NCBI RefSeq assembly: GCF_003605645.1
Contig: NZ_QVMU01000022.1
Coordinates: 1 to 64,000, forward strand
Direction of reading: 5' to 3'
DNA length: 64,000 bases
From: Vibrio sinensis
Lineage (GTDB): Bacteria; Pseudomonadota; Gammaproteobacteria; Enterobacterales; Vibrionaceae
Shown: piece by piece, positions 30,713 through 39,741 of the stretch
Numbering within the stretch: position 1 is the first letter of the stretch
Layout: every line of letters begins with the position of its first letter
Notes under the pieces: generated by a model
What the model saw: only the letters and a program-made list of their open reading frames with translations
What the model was told of the DNA's origin: nothing
Databases searched by the model: none
Translations under genes and position numbers: made by a program

Positions 30713-32119
30713 TTAGTTTGGAATATCAATCCCTGCATCACGCATTTTCGCTAACTTATAGCGCAATGTACGTGGACTGATGCCTAACTTATCCGCCATT
30801 TCTTTACGGCGGCCATGACACTCCACTAATGTCTCAAGAATAATTGCGTATTCTTGATCTCTCAGTTCGTTTCCAAGCCCACTACCAACGGGTAACGCTT
30901 TGGTGTAATCCATTTCTGCTACGGGCTTGATGGATGGCACAATGACATCGCCAGCTTCAACGATCTGTTGCAAGCTGCTTGCGTCCTGCCAATCAAGGCC
31001 TTCTAACAAAATATGTTCCGCCGTAATGTCACCGTTCTCGCTTAAAATCAGCGCGCGCTGAATAACATTGTCTAATTCACGAACGTTACCAGGCCAAGGG
31101 TAAGTTAATAATTTACCTATCGCTTCTACTGAGAAAGCTGGCATTGGCATACCGAGCTTTTGGCAATGACGCTCAACCAAATGTTTTGCTAACGGTTCTA
31201 TATCGCCCTTGCGCTCGCACAACGCAGGCCATGCCAAAGGAAATACATTTAGACGGTAATATAAATCATCACGGAAGTTACCCTCTTGGACATACTGTTT
31301 TAAATCACGGTTACTGGTAGCAAGTACACGAACATCTAACTTAATGCTCTTACGACTGCCCAGGCGCTCCACTTCGCGTTCTTGTAAAACACGCAACAGT
31401 TTTGCTTGTAGGCTCAAGTCCATTTCACTGATCTCATCAAGTAAAATCGTACCACCTTGAGCTTGCTCAAATTTGCCAGGGCACGCTTGAACAGCACCGG
31501 TAAATGCCCCTTTTTCATAACCAAACAAGGTCGCTTCTAACATATTGTCCGGAATCGCAGCACAGTTAATCGCGACAAATGGACCATCTTTACGATTTGA
31601 AGCGTTATGAATATAGCGTGACATGACTTCCTTACCTGAACCGCTCGGGCCAAGTATCATCACGTTTGCGTCTGTTTTCGCTACTTTTTCCGCCAGAGTA
31701 AGTAGTTTTAGGCTTTTTTCATCAGCAACAACGGCATCGCCATTGTCATCTGATTTAACTGGAGCATAACGACTGACCATGTTCAGTAGAACTTCAGGAG
31801 CAAAAGGCTTCGCCATATAATCAATAGCGCCGTCTTTCATTGCTGAAACGGCATCTTCAATATTTGCGTACGCCGTCATCAACAATACAGGCAAGTTTGG
31901 CCAATGTTGCTTGATATTGCGGAGCAAAGCTAAACCGCCCATCCCTGCCATCTGCACATCAGAGACAACAATATCAACTGAGTGTGCTTTGAGCTTCACT
32001 AGCGCATCTTCTGCACTGTCTGCTTCTAGCCAGTCATAGCCTGCCAATGCTAACGTATCAACCAGCGCCTCGCGTAGACCCTCATCATCTTCTACGATCA
32101 GTACTTTGCTCTGAGCCAT
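30713..32119 (-). CDS. flrC: Sigma-54-dependent flagellar response regulator FlrC
   Basis: NtrC-type activator of late basal-body and hook genes in Vibrio. The 468 residues comprise a receiver domain with phosphoacceptor Asp54 (VVSDVQMAGMGG), an AAA+ domain with Walker A GPSGSGKE (157-164) and the sigma-54 contact loop GAFTGA (204-209), and a C-terminal helix-turn-helix. The ATG at 32119 shares its A with the flrB TAA stop, so this start is preferred over the open frame to 32188. Confidence 0.96.
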   Translation of the reverse strand: MAQSKVLIVEDDEGLREALVDTLALAGYDWLEADSAEDALVKLKAHSVDIVVSDVQMAGMGGLALLRNIKQHWPNLPVLLMTAYANIEDAVSAMKDGAIDYMAKPFAPEVLLNMVSRYAPVKSDDNGDAVVADEKSLKLLTLAEKVAKTDANVMILGPSGSGKEVMSRYIHNASNRKDGPFVAINCAAIPDNMLEATLFGYEKGAFTGAVQACPGKFEQAQGGTILLDEISEMDLSLQAKLLRVLQEREVERLGSRKSIKLDVRVLATSNRDLKQYVQEGNFRDDLYYRLNVFPLAWPALCERKGDIEPLAKHLVERHCQKLGMPMPAFSVEAIGKLLTYPWPGNVRELDNVIQRALILSENGDITAEHILLEGLDWQDASSLQQIVEAGDVIVPSIKPVAEMDYTKALPVGSGLGNELRDQEYAIILETLVECHGRRKEMADKLGISPRTLRYKLAKMRDAGIDIPN

Positions 32120-33168
32120 TATTGTTCTCCAGTCGTTACATCTTGGGGCAAGTGGGTTCTTTCGAGTGGGATACACATTGTAAAACACGCTCCCTCACCT
32201 TGTTCTGAAATCAGTTCTAACCTTCCGTCATGGGCGCGACACACCATTTGTACAACCGCTAAACCAAGTCCGGTGCCTTGTGAGCGAGTAGTAAAGAAAG
32301 GTTCCATAATTTTACTTTGCAGCTCTTTTGCTACACCCGGTCCACTATCTTGGACCGAAATTTTAAGTTCACCGTTTACAGAACGGAAAAACACATCCAG
32401 TTGCGATTCTTTTCCGGCAATTTGTATCGCATTCATCACCAAGTTACTCAAAGCCGAAGCAATGGCATTTGAGTTACCGAGCAAGGAAGTTTCTGCATCT
32501 TCCACTTCCAAAAAATAATCTATTTGGTTGTTTTTAATGGCCGCTTCCACCATAGGTGAAAACTCAACCACTAACTCTTCAATTGTGAATGGTTTTACGA
32601 CTTTGTTATCGCCTCCCTTGGCGAATAACAGCATGTCATTAACCTGTTTTTCCAAGTCATGTAATCGGTCGACGAGCTTGGTTTGAAAACGCTCGCGAGT
32701 AGGTGCAGGTAAATTGGGCGCGCCAAGGTTGGCAGCATAGAGCATGGCACTAGAAAGAGGTGTGCGAACTTGATGAGCAAGAGATGCCACCATACGCCCC
32801 AGTGACGATAAACGTTGTAAATCACCGACGCGTGCTTGTAATAAGCGAGTTTCTGTCAAATCGGTAACTAAAATAAGTTGTCCGGTTAGCGAGGCAGAAA
32901 TAGCAAGTCTAACTTTACGCCCATTACGTAATGACACTTCGTGACCATCATCTTCTCTTGGGGAAAATGCTTGTTGAATCACTTCGAACCAACGCTGTCC
33001 AACCAAAGGCAACTCTAGTAGACGAATCGCTTCAGGGTTGGCTTCATGCACAATCCCTTGTGTATCGAGTAAGATCACACCAGCAGGCATGACGTCCAAC
33101 ACTTGTTGATAACGTTCTACCTGTTGTTCTAATGATCCCAAATGAGTTTGATTGCCTACTTCCTGCAT
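32119..33168 (-). CDS. flrB: Flagellar two-component sensor kinase FlrB
   Basis: Soluble kinase that phosphorylates FlrC. From ATG 33168 there are 349 residues: an N-terminal PAS-like region (18-105), HisKA with the phosphorylated His132 (LAHQVRTPLSSAM) and a HATPase domain with SNLVMNAIQ, DSGPGV and GTGLGLAVV. The frame is open to 33210, but that codon is upstream of the predicted sigma-54 start point, so 33168 is the likely start. No membrane segment is visible. Confidence 0.94.
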   Translation of the reverse strand: MQEVGNQTHLGSLEQQVERYQQVLDVMPAGVILLDTQGIVHEANPEAIRLLELPLVGQRWFEVIQQAFSPREDDGHEVSLRNGRKVRLAISASLTGQLILVTDLTETRLLQARVGDLQRLSSLGRMVASLAHQVRTPLSSAMLYAANLGAPNLPAPTRERFQTKLVDRLHDLEKQVNDMLLFAKGGDNKVVKPFTIEELVVEFSPMVEAAIKNNQIDYFLEVEDAETSLLGNSNAIASALSNLVMNAIQIAGKESQLDVFFRSVNGELKISVQDSGPGVAKELQSKIMEPFFTTRSQGTGLGLAVVQMVCRAHDGRLELISEQGEGACFTMCIPLERTHLPQDVTTGEQ

Positions 33169-33205
33169 GTCGACTTTCTGCCTAATAAACCACAAAGGCC
33201 TAGCA

Positions 33206-33221
33206 TGCAAAAAACAAGCCA
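33206..33221 (-). promoter_or_regulatory. Sigma-54 promoter of flrBC
   Basis: On the minus strand TGGCTTGTTTTTTGCA fits the -24/-12 consensus with GG-N10-GC spacing. The predicted start point near 33195 lies 27 bp before the flrB ATG. The promoter sits inside the palindrome 33194-33228. Confidence 0.82.
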
Positions 33222-33290
33222 GGCCTTTTTATATATTTATCAACAACTTAACTAGGTCGTTTTTTTGACAGCAAAGAAAACCAAATCATC

Positions 33291-34757
33291 CTAACGCTGT
33301 AAGCTGTACTTACGCATTTTCTCAACTAAGGTTGTACGACGCATACCTAGCATATCGGCTGCTCTCGCAACCACACCCGCTTGCGCATCTAATGCTTGGT
33401 TAATCATGTCAACTTCTAACGTCGCCAACATCTCTTTTAAGTTCACCCCTTCAGGAGGTAAAGACTGTGGCGCATTCTCGTTATAATTAAAATTATCCAA
33501 TTCATCAAAATCAAAGCTTTCGGAGAAAATGTCTTGTAGCACTTCTCTTTCTTGCTCTTCTATCGAACCAAAGCTTGAATAGTCTGGCTGAAATTCGGGA
33601 ATATCACTGTAACGATACTTGGTTGGCAAATGATTCACATCAACTAAGCTATTCGGGAACAGAATAATCATTCGCTCCACCAAATTCGCAAGCTCACGAA
33701 CATTACCGGGCCAATCGTGTTCCATTAAAGAATTGATGGATCGAGGAGTAAAGCAGATAGGCTGAGCCCCTTCCGCCTCCATACGAGTCATTAGCTCTTG
33801 CAGTAACAGTGGTATATCTTCTTTTCGTTCACGTAACGCCGGCATTTCAATTGGAAAAACATTTAAGCGATAGTACAAATCTTCACGAAATGACTCATCA
33901 CTAATCATAGTTTCCAAGTTACGATGGGTCGCTGCAATCACCCGAACGTTAGCGCGAATAGTATTGTTTCCACCCACTCGCTCAAAGCAACGCTCTTGTA
34001 ATACACGTAATAATTTCACTTGCATGGACATCGGCATGTCGCCAATTTCATCGAGAAACAGAGTTCCGCCATCAGCTAATTCAAAGCGACCTTTACGTGA
34101 GGTTATTGCTCCCGTAAAAGCACCTTTTTCGTGACCGAACAGTTCACTTTCGAGCAAATCAGGCGGAATAGCACCACAGTTGATTGGTACAAATGGCCCA
34201 CCACGACGAGATGAATGGTAGTGGATATTCCGCGCGACCACTTCTTTTCCTGTCCCTGACTCGCCCAGTATCAGTACATTAGCCTCTGTTGATGACACTT
34301 GTTCAATCAAATGACGAACTTCTTGAATCCCAATACTTTGCCCAACTAAGCTACGAAATAAAGTGTTTTTACGAGAACTCGATAAGACATTAACGCCTTT
34401 ACGTCCCAAAAAGTCTTTACAGTGGCGTAAAGCTTCGCTTAATTGTGGGTAATTCAACGGATATTCAAGCTCACCGACATAATTGGTGAGATCGTCAGCC
34501 ATACTCGAACGTTTACCGGCAAAGAGCAAAGGTATGTGATTAGCACGGGAAAGCACCCCATCCAGCTTAGCTGCATGGATCTGACCTTCAATTGAGCCGA
34601 TAATGCACCCTGCCCAAAGAGACGACCAATCCAACGTGTCGAGATCCCCTGAGTGAATAGCTTCACACTGCTCTCCGACGAATTCTAAAATATTACTTAA
34701 ATTGACTCGCGCTTGCGCATCGTCTTCAATAACAAGTATTTTTGCTAAGCCTTGCAT
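33291..34757 (-). CDS. flrA: Master flagellar regulator FlrA
   Basis: Sigma-54 activator at the top of the polar-flagellar hierarchy. From ATG 34757 the protein has 488 residues. The N-terminal receiver-like domain lacks the phosphoacceptor Asp (CIIGSIEG at the usual site), as in FlrA/FleQ. The AAA+ domain has Walker A GESGTGKE (165-172) and GAFTGA (212-217). A helix-turn-helix ends the protein (ARAADMLGMRRTTLVEKMRK). With this start, Arg135 and Arg176, shown in V. cholerae FlrA to bind c-di-GMP, fall at exactly the same numbers, which supports the start over the TTG at 34784. No good ribosome-binding site is visible. Confidence 0.96.
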   Translation of the reverse strand: MQGLAKILVIEDDAQARVNLSNILEFVGEQCEAIHSGDLDTLDWSSLWAGCIIGSIEGQIHAAKLDGVLSRANHIPLLFAGKRSSMADDLTNYVGELEYPLNYPQLSEALRHCKDFLGRKGVNVLSSSRKNTLFRSLVGQSIGIQEVRHLIEQVSSTEANVLILGESGTGKEVVARNIHYHSSRRGGPFVPINCGAIPPDLLESELFGHEKGAFTGAITSRKGRFELADGGTLFLDEIGDMPMSMQVKLLRVLQERCFERVGGNNTIRANVRVIAATHRNLETMISDESFREDLYYRLNVFPIEMPALRERKEDIPLLLQELMTRMEAEGAQPICFTPRSINSLMEHDWPGNVRELANLVERMIILFPNSLVDVNHLPTKYRYSDIPEFQPDYSSFGSIEEQEREVLQDIFSESFDFDELDNFNYNENAPQSLPPEGVNLKEMLATLEVDMINQALDAQAGVVARAADMLGMRRTTLVEKMRKYSLQR

Positions 34758-35085
34758 AGGTGTGAATGATTGCCTTAATTTCAAATGAGTGGCTGTTTAT
34801 AAATGAACATTAATATCGTTCTAATTATGAACAATAATTCTAACAATTCAATTTACTAAATTTAGTCACGAAAAAAGCCACTAGGCTAGTTAGTGGCTTC
34901 TATTCTATTTGATAAAAAAAATAAGGCAACCAAGCAATGATTAGGTGTGATATTTACCCAAACAAAAATTGACAGCAGGATCAGCTAGATAACTTCATAA
35001 ATTCATAATTTTGCGATGCGCTCCGGCTTTTATTGCGCATTATTATCTATAGTTTTCTAGAAAATAGTGGCTTGTCTGAATACGA
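34758..35085. other. AT-rich intergenic region upstream of flrA
   Basis: 328 bp without a gene. It contains the terminator of the fliS operon (34871-34900), a 12-bp near-perfect direct repeat (34803-34814 and 34827-34838), and possible weak sigma-70 elements (TTGAAT-N18-TAATTA on the minus strand). No sigma-54 or sigma-28 box is seen, in keeping with flrA being the class I gene. Nothing recognisable in 34901-35085. Confidence 0.6.
34871..34900 (-). terminator. Terminator after fliS
   Basis: A 9-bp stem (AAGCCACTA with TAGTGGCTT) is followed on the minus strand by six Ts. It separates the flagellin-fliS transcript from flrA. Confidence 0.88.
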
Positions 35086-35496
35086 TTAAATACCCACCGA
35101 ATTTGCTGTCAAATTATGATATTCCGCTGGAATTTGATCCCATGCCGACTTTATTTCACGAATGATATCAATAACATCATCCAGTGGTTGAGGATTGTTC
35201 TTGTGGTTTGCTTCCGTGATTTGAGTGATCATGAACTCGTAAAGTTGATCAAGGTTTTGAGCAATATCCCCCCCATCTTCCATCGAAAGACAGCTACGTA
35301 AGCTGATGATAATGTCTAGAGCTTTGCCCAAACGCTCACCTTTTACTGGAATATTACCTTGTTGCATCGCAGCTTTCGCTTGGATCAATCGCTCAATCGC
35401 CCCTGCCATTAACATTTGAACGATTTTATGCGGAGAGGCCGCACTGAGTTGGCTATCAACTGAAACTTTCTTATAAGCCTGTAATGAACCGCGCAT
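35086..35496 (-). CDS. fliS: Flagellin export chaperone FliS
   Basis: FliS binds newly made flagellin. From ATG 35496, preceded by AGAGGAAGG, it has 136 residues: MRGSLQAYKKVSVDSQLSAA and SPHKIVQMLMAGAIERL are the family core. The open frame to 35547 is rejected because of this strong ribosome-binding site. Known as flaJ in V. parahaemolyticus. Confidence 0.95.
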   Translation of the reverse strand: MRGSLQAYKKVSVDSQLSAASPHKIVQMLMAGAIERLIQAKAAMQQGNIPVKGERLGKALDIIISLRSCLSMEDGGDIAQNLDQLYEFMITQITEANHKNNPQPLDDVIDIIREIKSAWDQIPAEYHNLTANSVGI

Positions 35497-35506
35497 AACC
35501 TTCCTC

Positions 35507-35830
35507 TTATAAATACTTTTTGTACTGCTGAACCGACTTACTGCCACGACGATATTTTGCTAACGTTTGACCGATGTTAGCCGTCTTATTCTGCATTAAT
35601 TCGACAATAATTTGGGTTTCTTTGACTACTGCTACCCACTGTTCGCTTGTCGCGAGCACCGGCTCTTGTTCGATCTGTGTGATCAAGGGACGCAATAACT
35701 GTTCCCTTTTATCGACCAACGCCTGAATTTCTTCAGCGGCAATGTCATCCAATGTAATTACTATTTTAATTTCGCGATCTAAATCACTAATTAAATTTAT
35801 GTTTTTTTCAAAATTATCCGCCAAGCGCAT
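35507..35830 (-). CDS. flaI: FlaI/FliT-like flagellar protein
   Basis: A 107-residue mostly helical protein between fliD and fliS, the place of flaI in Vibrio and of fliT in enterobacteria. By position it is a FliT-like chaperone for FliD; the sequence itself gives only coiled-coil features. It overlaps fliD by 17 bp. Confidence 0.85.
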   Translation of the reverse strand: MRLADNFEKNINLISDLDREIKIVITLDDIAAEEIQALVDKREQLLRPLITQIEQEPVLATSEQWVAVVKETQIIVELMQNKTANIGQTLAKYRRGSKSVQQYKKYL

Positions 35831-37820
35831 TCATCATTCCTGCTAACTGTGACTGCATTTTACTGGTGGCATCTTGCATTGCCGTAAACTTGGCGTGCGT
35901 TCTTTTCTCTAGCCCTTCCATGCGACGGTCTAATGAGGTTTGATCGTCTTCTAAACGATAGTTCTGCTCGACGAGGCTTCTTTCTCTAGTACGAATCGAC
36001 CCCGTCACCCCAGTTAAGCCTTGAATTGCATCTTCTACCTTTTTGGCAAACCCATCATTACCACCAAAAAATGACTCGAGCTTAGTAAAGTTATTATTTA
36101 ACTGACGATCAAGCATGTCGTAGTTAATCTCAAGCATACCTTGACGTGTTGTGGTCACACCAAATTCCGTCAAGGTCTTTAATTCGATAGGTGCACCGTC
36201 CACCGAAGAAGAAAACACCGATTTTAATCGGGCATCGGCACTACGTATGATGCTATCGCCAGCAAGAGGTCCCGCTTGCCCCGTACGGGGATCGACACCG
36301 GATAAATCCTTGGTGATTTGATAAAACTGATTGTAAGCTCCGACAAATTGTTCAATATCCTCTCGGACACCTTGTCTGTCATATTCTATATCAATTTCAG
36401 ATGGTGTTTTTCCCGGCTCACTACGCCCTTTTAACGCAAGATCGACACCATCTATCGCATTTTCAATTACATTGTTATTACTCGACAGTTGGGCAACACC
36501 ATCCAATAAAACTTGAGAATCTTGGCCTGCTTGAACTTGGATCATCCCTTGATAGGAATCAAATGATGCTTGAGCCGCTTGTAAATTCGCATTAGCGTTA
36601 TCAATTCGAGCAAGATAGTCTCGTTCTTCTTGTGATAACTTTGCTCGTTCTGCATCTTTAGCCTGCTCAGGTGAAACGTCTTGATGAGCGACTGCGGCTT
36701 TAATTGCTTCTTGCTCTTTCGCTAACTTTTGCTCGAGAGCTAATTGGGCCTCTTTTGGCGTCACATAGGAGTCAGTGAGTGTCCCTGATGCGGTGTTATT
36801 CCAGCCCGGTACATCTTTAGACTTTTCTAACGCTTTCGCATCCAGTTCTGGTTCTGGTTCCCAATAAGAATCAAGTAGCGTCCCAGAAGCGGTTTCACTC
36901 CAGCCCGGTATTCTATCTTCAGGCTTGATATATTTGTTCGCTTCGATCGCTGCATCAGCGGCGGCTCTTACTGCCGATTCCGACATCGGATTGGAGACGG
37001 TTGCTTCTTTTTCTGCTCGGGGATCGGCGGCAACTGCCGCTTGTTTTGAGGTGTTTGCTATCTCTTGATCGACAACCTTTGCCGCATCGATGTTCTTTTG
37101 TGCGATGCGATCGGCAACTTCTTGCTCTTTGGGTGTCAATGGTTTCAATAACGACTGTGCCTCTGAACGCGCATTTTCAAGATCTTCAACACGCTGCTCA
37201 AGGGTTTTATATTCAAGGCGCTTAAGTGGGTTAGCCCCATCGGCGGTTTCCACACTCATTTTAATGCGATTATCTGCCCCAGAAAGATCAGAGGCGACAA
37301 TAAGACGCGGCCCTTTAACATCATTAATCACCGAGGCTCTAACACCTGGATTTGATTTACTACCATTGATACTACGAACAACATCCACTAGCTTAGAGCG
37401 ATTGTCGACATCAATGGTAAAAGATTTATTGCCTAGCGAAATCTGCAGCTTACCCTCACCAAAACGTGCGTCTTCTGGCAGTACATCTGACGCGACTTTA
37501 TGGCTTTGAGCAAGCTGCAATACATCGACTGCGTATCGACCAGCGATAGCTTCAGTTGTTGCTGTTGCTGATACGACGGCATCATCCGTAGACGCTACCG
37601 TTCTTGCTGCGAACGCTTTCTCTTGTCGAAAGCTCGTCATCAAGTTTTTCATCGTATCCAGTGACTCTCTGAGTCGTCCATAAGCACTAATACTGGTATC
37701 AATTTTAGTCAACTCATTGTCAATACGCTGCTGTTTAGGCGCACGTTCTGCTTCAACAATTTTGCCGACCATGGAATTGATGTCCATGCCAGTATTCATC
37801 CCTATTGGGCCAAAACTCAT
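35814..37820 (-). CDS. fliD: Flagellar filament cap protein FliD
   Basis: The 668-residue cap protein has the N-terminal D0/D1 region (GMNTGMDINSMVGKIVEAERAPKQQRID) and the C-terminal domain ending in TAMQDATSKMQSQLAGMMNALGG. It is about 200 residues longer than E. coli FliD, as usual in Vibrio; the extra part (about 215-475) is charged, helical and contains two copies of a PGWxxTASGTLxDSY motif. Known as flaH in V. parahaemolyticus. Confidence 0.95.
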   Translation of the reverse strand: MSFGPIGMNTGMDINSMVGKIVEAERAPKQQRIDNELTKIDTSISAYGRLRESLDTMKNLMTSFRQEKAFAARTVASTDDAVVSATATTEAIAGRYAVDVLQLAQSHKVASDVLPEDARFGEGKLQISLGNKSFTIDVDNRSKLVDVVRSINGSKSNPGVRASVINDVKGPRLIVASDLSGADNRIKMSVETADGANPLKRLEYKTLEQRVEDLENARSEAQSLLKPLTPKEQEVADRIAQKNIDAAKVVDQEIANTSKQAAVAADPRAEKEATVSNPMSESAVRAAADAAIEANKYIKPEDRIPGWSETASGTLLDSYWEPEPELDAKALEKSKDVPGWNNTASGTLTDSYVTPKEAQLALEQKLAKEQEAIKAAVAHQDVSPEQAKDAERAKLSQEERDYLARIDNANANLQAAQASFDSYQGMIQVQAGQDSQVLLDGVAQLSSNNNVIENAIDGVDLALKGRSEPGKTPSEIDIEYDRQGVREDIEQFVGAYNQFYQITKDLSGVDPRTGQAGPLAGDSIIRSADARLKSVFSSSVDGAPIELKTLTEFGVTTTRQGMLEINYDMLDRQLNNNFTKLESFFGGNDGFAKKVEDAIQGLTGVTGSIRTRERSLVEQNYRLEDDQTSLDRRMEGLEKRTHAKFTAMQDATSKMQSQLAGMMNALGG
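36765..36911 (-). repeat. Duplicated PGWxxTASGTLxDSY motif in FliD
   Basis: Copy 1 (36864-36911) and copy 2 (36765-36812) each encode 16 residues and match at 12 positions. They are 33 codons apart and flanked by proline/glutamate-rich linkers. Confidence 0.9.
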
Positions 37821-37841
37821 TTAATCACCTCAAAATTACAA

Positions 37842-38270
37842 TCACACCTTACCGTCAAACAAACCTGAAGAATAACGTGAGGTTTGCTCTCTAAGGCGGC
37901 GCAGTATTTCTAACATTTCTTCATCCGGGATCTGACGAATAATCTCACCAGTGCTCGCTTCGTATATCGTCACGACTTCACGACCAGATTCTTCATCAAC
38001 TCGAAAAGATAAATCCTTGTTGAAAGATGAAATAAACTCATTCATCTCTTCCACAATTCGTTCACGTTCGTCCCGATCGATTTCCACTTGTTGGGGTGAA
38101 AACTCAACCGCTTTTTCTAACGAATGTACACTTTGTTGATTTAACTCCGAAGCTCGAGACGTACCCGACTGAGGGGAAACATTCTGCGTACTATCATAAT
38201 CATTAGCAATTTTAGTGCCACTTTGTGAGCTATAAGACTGGATGTTCGATGTGTAGGACGGTACTTCCAT
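37842..38270 (-). CDS. flaG: Flagellar protein FlaG
   Basis: FlaG limits filament length in several polar flagellates. The 142 residues have a disordered serine-rich N-terminus and the C-terminal FlaG domain (about 65-130): LSFRVDEESGREVVTIYEASTGEIIRQIPDEEML. It lies between the flagellins and fliD. Confidence 0.93.
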   Translation of the reverse strand: MEVPSYTSNIQSYSSQSGTKIANDYDSTQNVSPQSGTSRASELNQQSVHSLEKAVEFSPQQVEIDRDERERIVEEMNEFISSFNKDLSFRVDEESGREVVTIYEASTGEIIRQIPDEEMLEILRRLREQTSRYSSGLFDGKV

Positions 38271-38360
38271 AACAATCTCCCTTCCAACTTAATGGTTGTC
38301 TACCCAAAGGCGAATCCTAAAGATAATCTGACCTTATAAGCTCGATTTCGAACCCATCTA

Positions 38361-39494
38361 TTAACCCAAAAGACTTAAAGCTGCAGAAGGTGACTGCTTT
38401 GCTTGTGCCAATACTGACGTACTGGCTTGCTGCAGGATCTGCGACTTTGTCAGTTGTGTCGTTTCTTTTGCATAGTCCGTATCCAAAATTCGGCTACGAG
38501 ATGCGTTGACGTTTTCATTGATGTTGTCTAGGTTACTAATCGCATGGCTAAATCGGTTCTGGAATGCACCTAAAGAAGCGCGTTGGCTATCCACTGATTT
38601 TAATGCGCCATCGATAACTGAGATCGCCATCTGCGATCCTGCTACCGTCGAGACATCAACATCAGCAACCGTAACTTCTTTTGCCGCGCCAAAACCAAGA
38701 TCTGCCCCTAATGCACCACCAATCGTTACATCTGATGATACTTGTTTTGTTGCAGCAAATAGTTGTAACTCACCCTCATCACCGACCGAGGCTTTCACGT
38801 CTTCACTTTGACCATTGATGTAAGTAGCTAACTGCTCAATATCATCACCTTCTTTTGCATTGATGGTGAGTGTTTGAGCATCGCCATGCACGTCTGTATA
38901 GTCGAATGTTACGTCTGTTTTTCCTGCTTCTACGCGCCAATCGGCTGATTTACCCGTTGCTGCAGTATATGCCTTTCCTCCCATATCGCTCGTGTCAGAA
39001 CGCATACTTCCAATAGAAAGCATGACCGCTTCACCTGAGCCTGCACCGATCTGGAAAGACTGATTACCAAACTGACCGTTAAGAAGTTTATTACCACCAA
39101 ATGATGTTGTTTCGGCAATTCGATTCAACTCATCATTCAATGATGTCACTTCTTCTTGAATAGCCGTACGCTCTGAACGAGAGTTCGAACCATTAGATGA
39201 TTGCAGTGACAAATCACGCATACGCTGAAGTATATTCGTGGTTTCATTCATTGCCCCTTCCGCTGTTTGAGCAATAGAAATACCATCATTGGCATTTTTT
39301 ACTGCCATATCTAAACCACGACTTTGTGAAGTCAAACGGTTTGATATCTGCAAACCAGCGGCATCATCACGAGCACTGTTTATTTTATAACCAGACGACA
39401 GGCGTTCCATCGACTTTTGCGCACCCTCAGCAGCACCATTTAGGTATCGCTGAGCCGTCATCGCAGACACATTTGTGTTTACGTTAATTGCCAT
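38361..39494 (-). CDS. Polar flagellin (nearest flaG)
   Basis: A 377-residue flagellin with conserved D0/D1 ends (MAINVNTNVSAMTAQRYLNGA; ILQQASTSVLAQAKQSPSAALSLLG) and a short variable centre with one flagellin-IN-type segment (NAKEGDDIEQLATYING). Equivalent by position to V. cholerae flaB or V. parahaemolyticus flaA; names conflict between species, so none is given. Has its own sigma-28 promoter. Confidence 0.95.
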   Translation of the reverse strand: MAINVNTNVSAMTAQRYLNGAAEGAQKSMERLSSGYKINSARDDAAGLQISNRLTSQSRGLDMAVKNANDGISIAQTAEGAMNETTNILQRMRDLSLQSSNGSNSRSERTAIQEEVTSLNDELNRIAETTSFGGNKLLNGQFGNQSFQIGAGSGEAVMLSIGSMRSDTSDMGGKAYTAATGKSADWRVEAGKTDVTFDYTDVHGDAQTLTINAKEGDDIEQLATYINGQSEDVKASVGDEGELQLFAATKQVSSDVTIGGALGADLGFGAAKEVTVADVDVSTVAGSQMAISVIDGALKSVDSQRASLGAFQNRFSHAISNLDNINENVNASRSRILDTDYAKETTQLTKSQILQQASTSVLAQAKQSPSAALSLLG

Positions 39495-39572
39495 ATTTGA
39501 TCTCCTTAGGCATTAAGCATGCGCCTTTGTGTCTCTCACCTCACATTGGCGCATATCATTTCTCTCAATCCT

Positions 39573-39599
39573 TTAACGGCGAGGGAAAAATAAGCTTTA
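39573..39599 (-). promoter_or_regulatory. Sigma-28 promoter of the flagellin at 38361-39494
   Basis: On the minus strand TAAA-N15-GCCGTTAA, matching the FliA consensus TAAA-N15-GCCGATAA, with about 80 bp to the start codon. Confidence 0.9.
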
Positions 39600-39698
39600 G
39601 AGAAAAAATACGCTTTTTATTTATTTTTACTGCTTTCACTTAGAAACGTGAGTTATATCTAAAATACGTTGCTTTTTAGTTACAAAGTACTATAAACG

Positions 39699-39725
39699 CA
39701 AAAATCCAGCCGAAGCTGGATTTTT
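39699..39725 (-). terminator. Terminator of the middle flagellin gene
   Basis: A stem AAATCCAGC / GCTGGATTT with a UUCG loop on the minus strand, followed by TTTTTGCG. T runs on both sides make it potentially bidirectional. Confidence 0.9.
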
Positions 39726-39741
39726 TTAATCAAGGTTAAGA

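Noticed and set aside
33169..33210. Longer FlrB start at 33210
   Set aside because: The codon overlaps the -12 region of the sigma-54 promoter and would lie upstream of the transcript start.
34758..34784. Longer FlrA from a TTG at 34784
   Set aside because: The ATG at 34757 places Arg135 and Arg176 at the published V. cholerae numbers.
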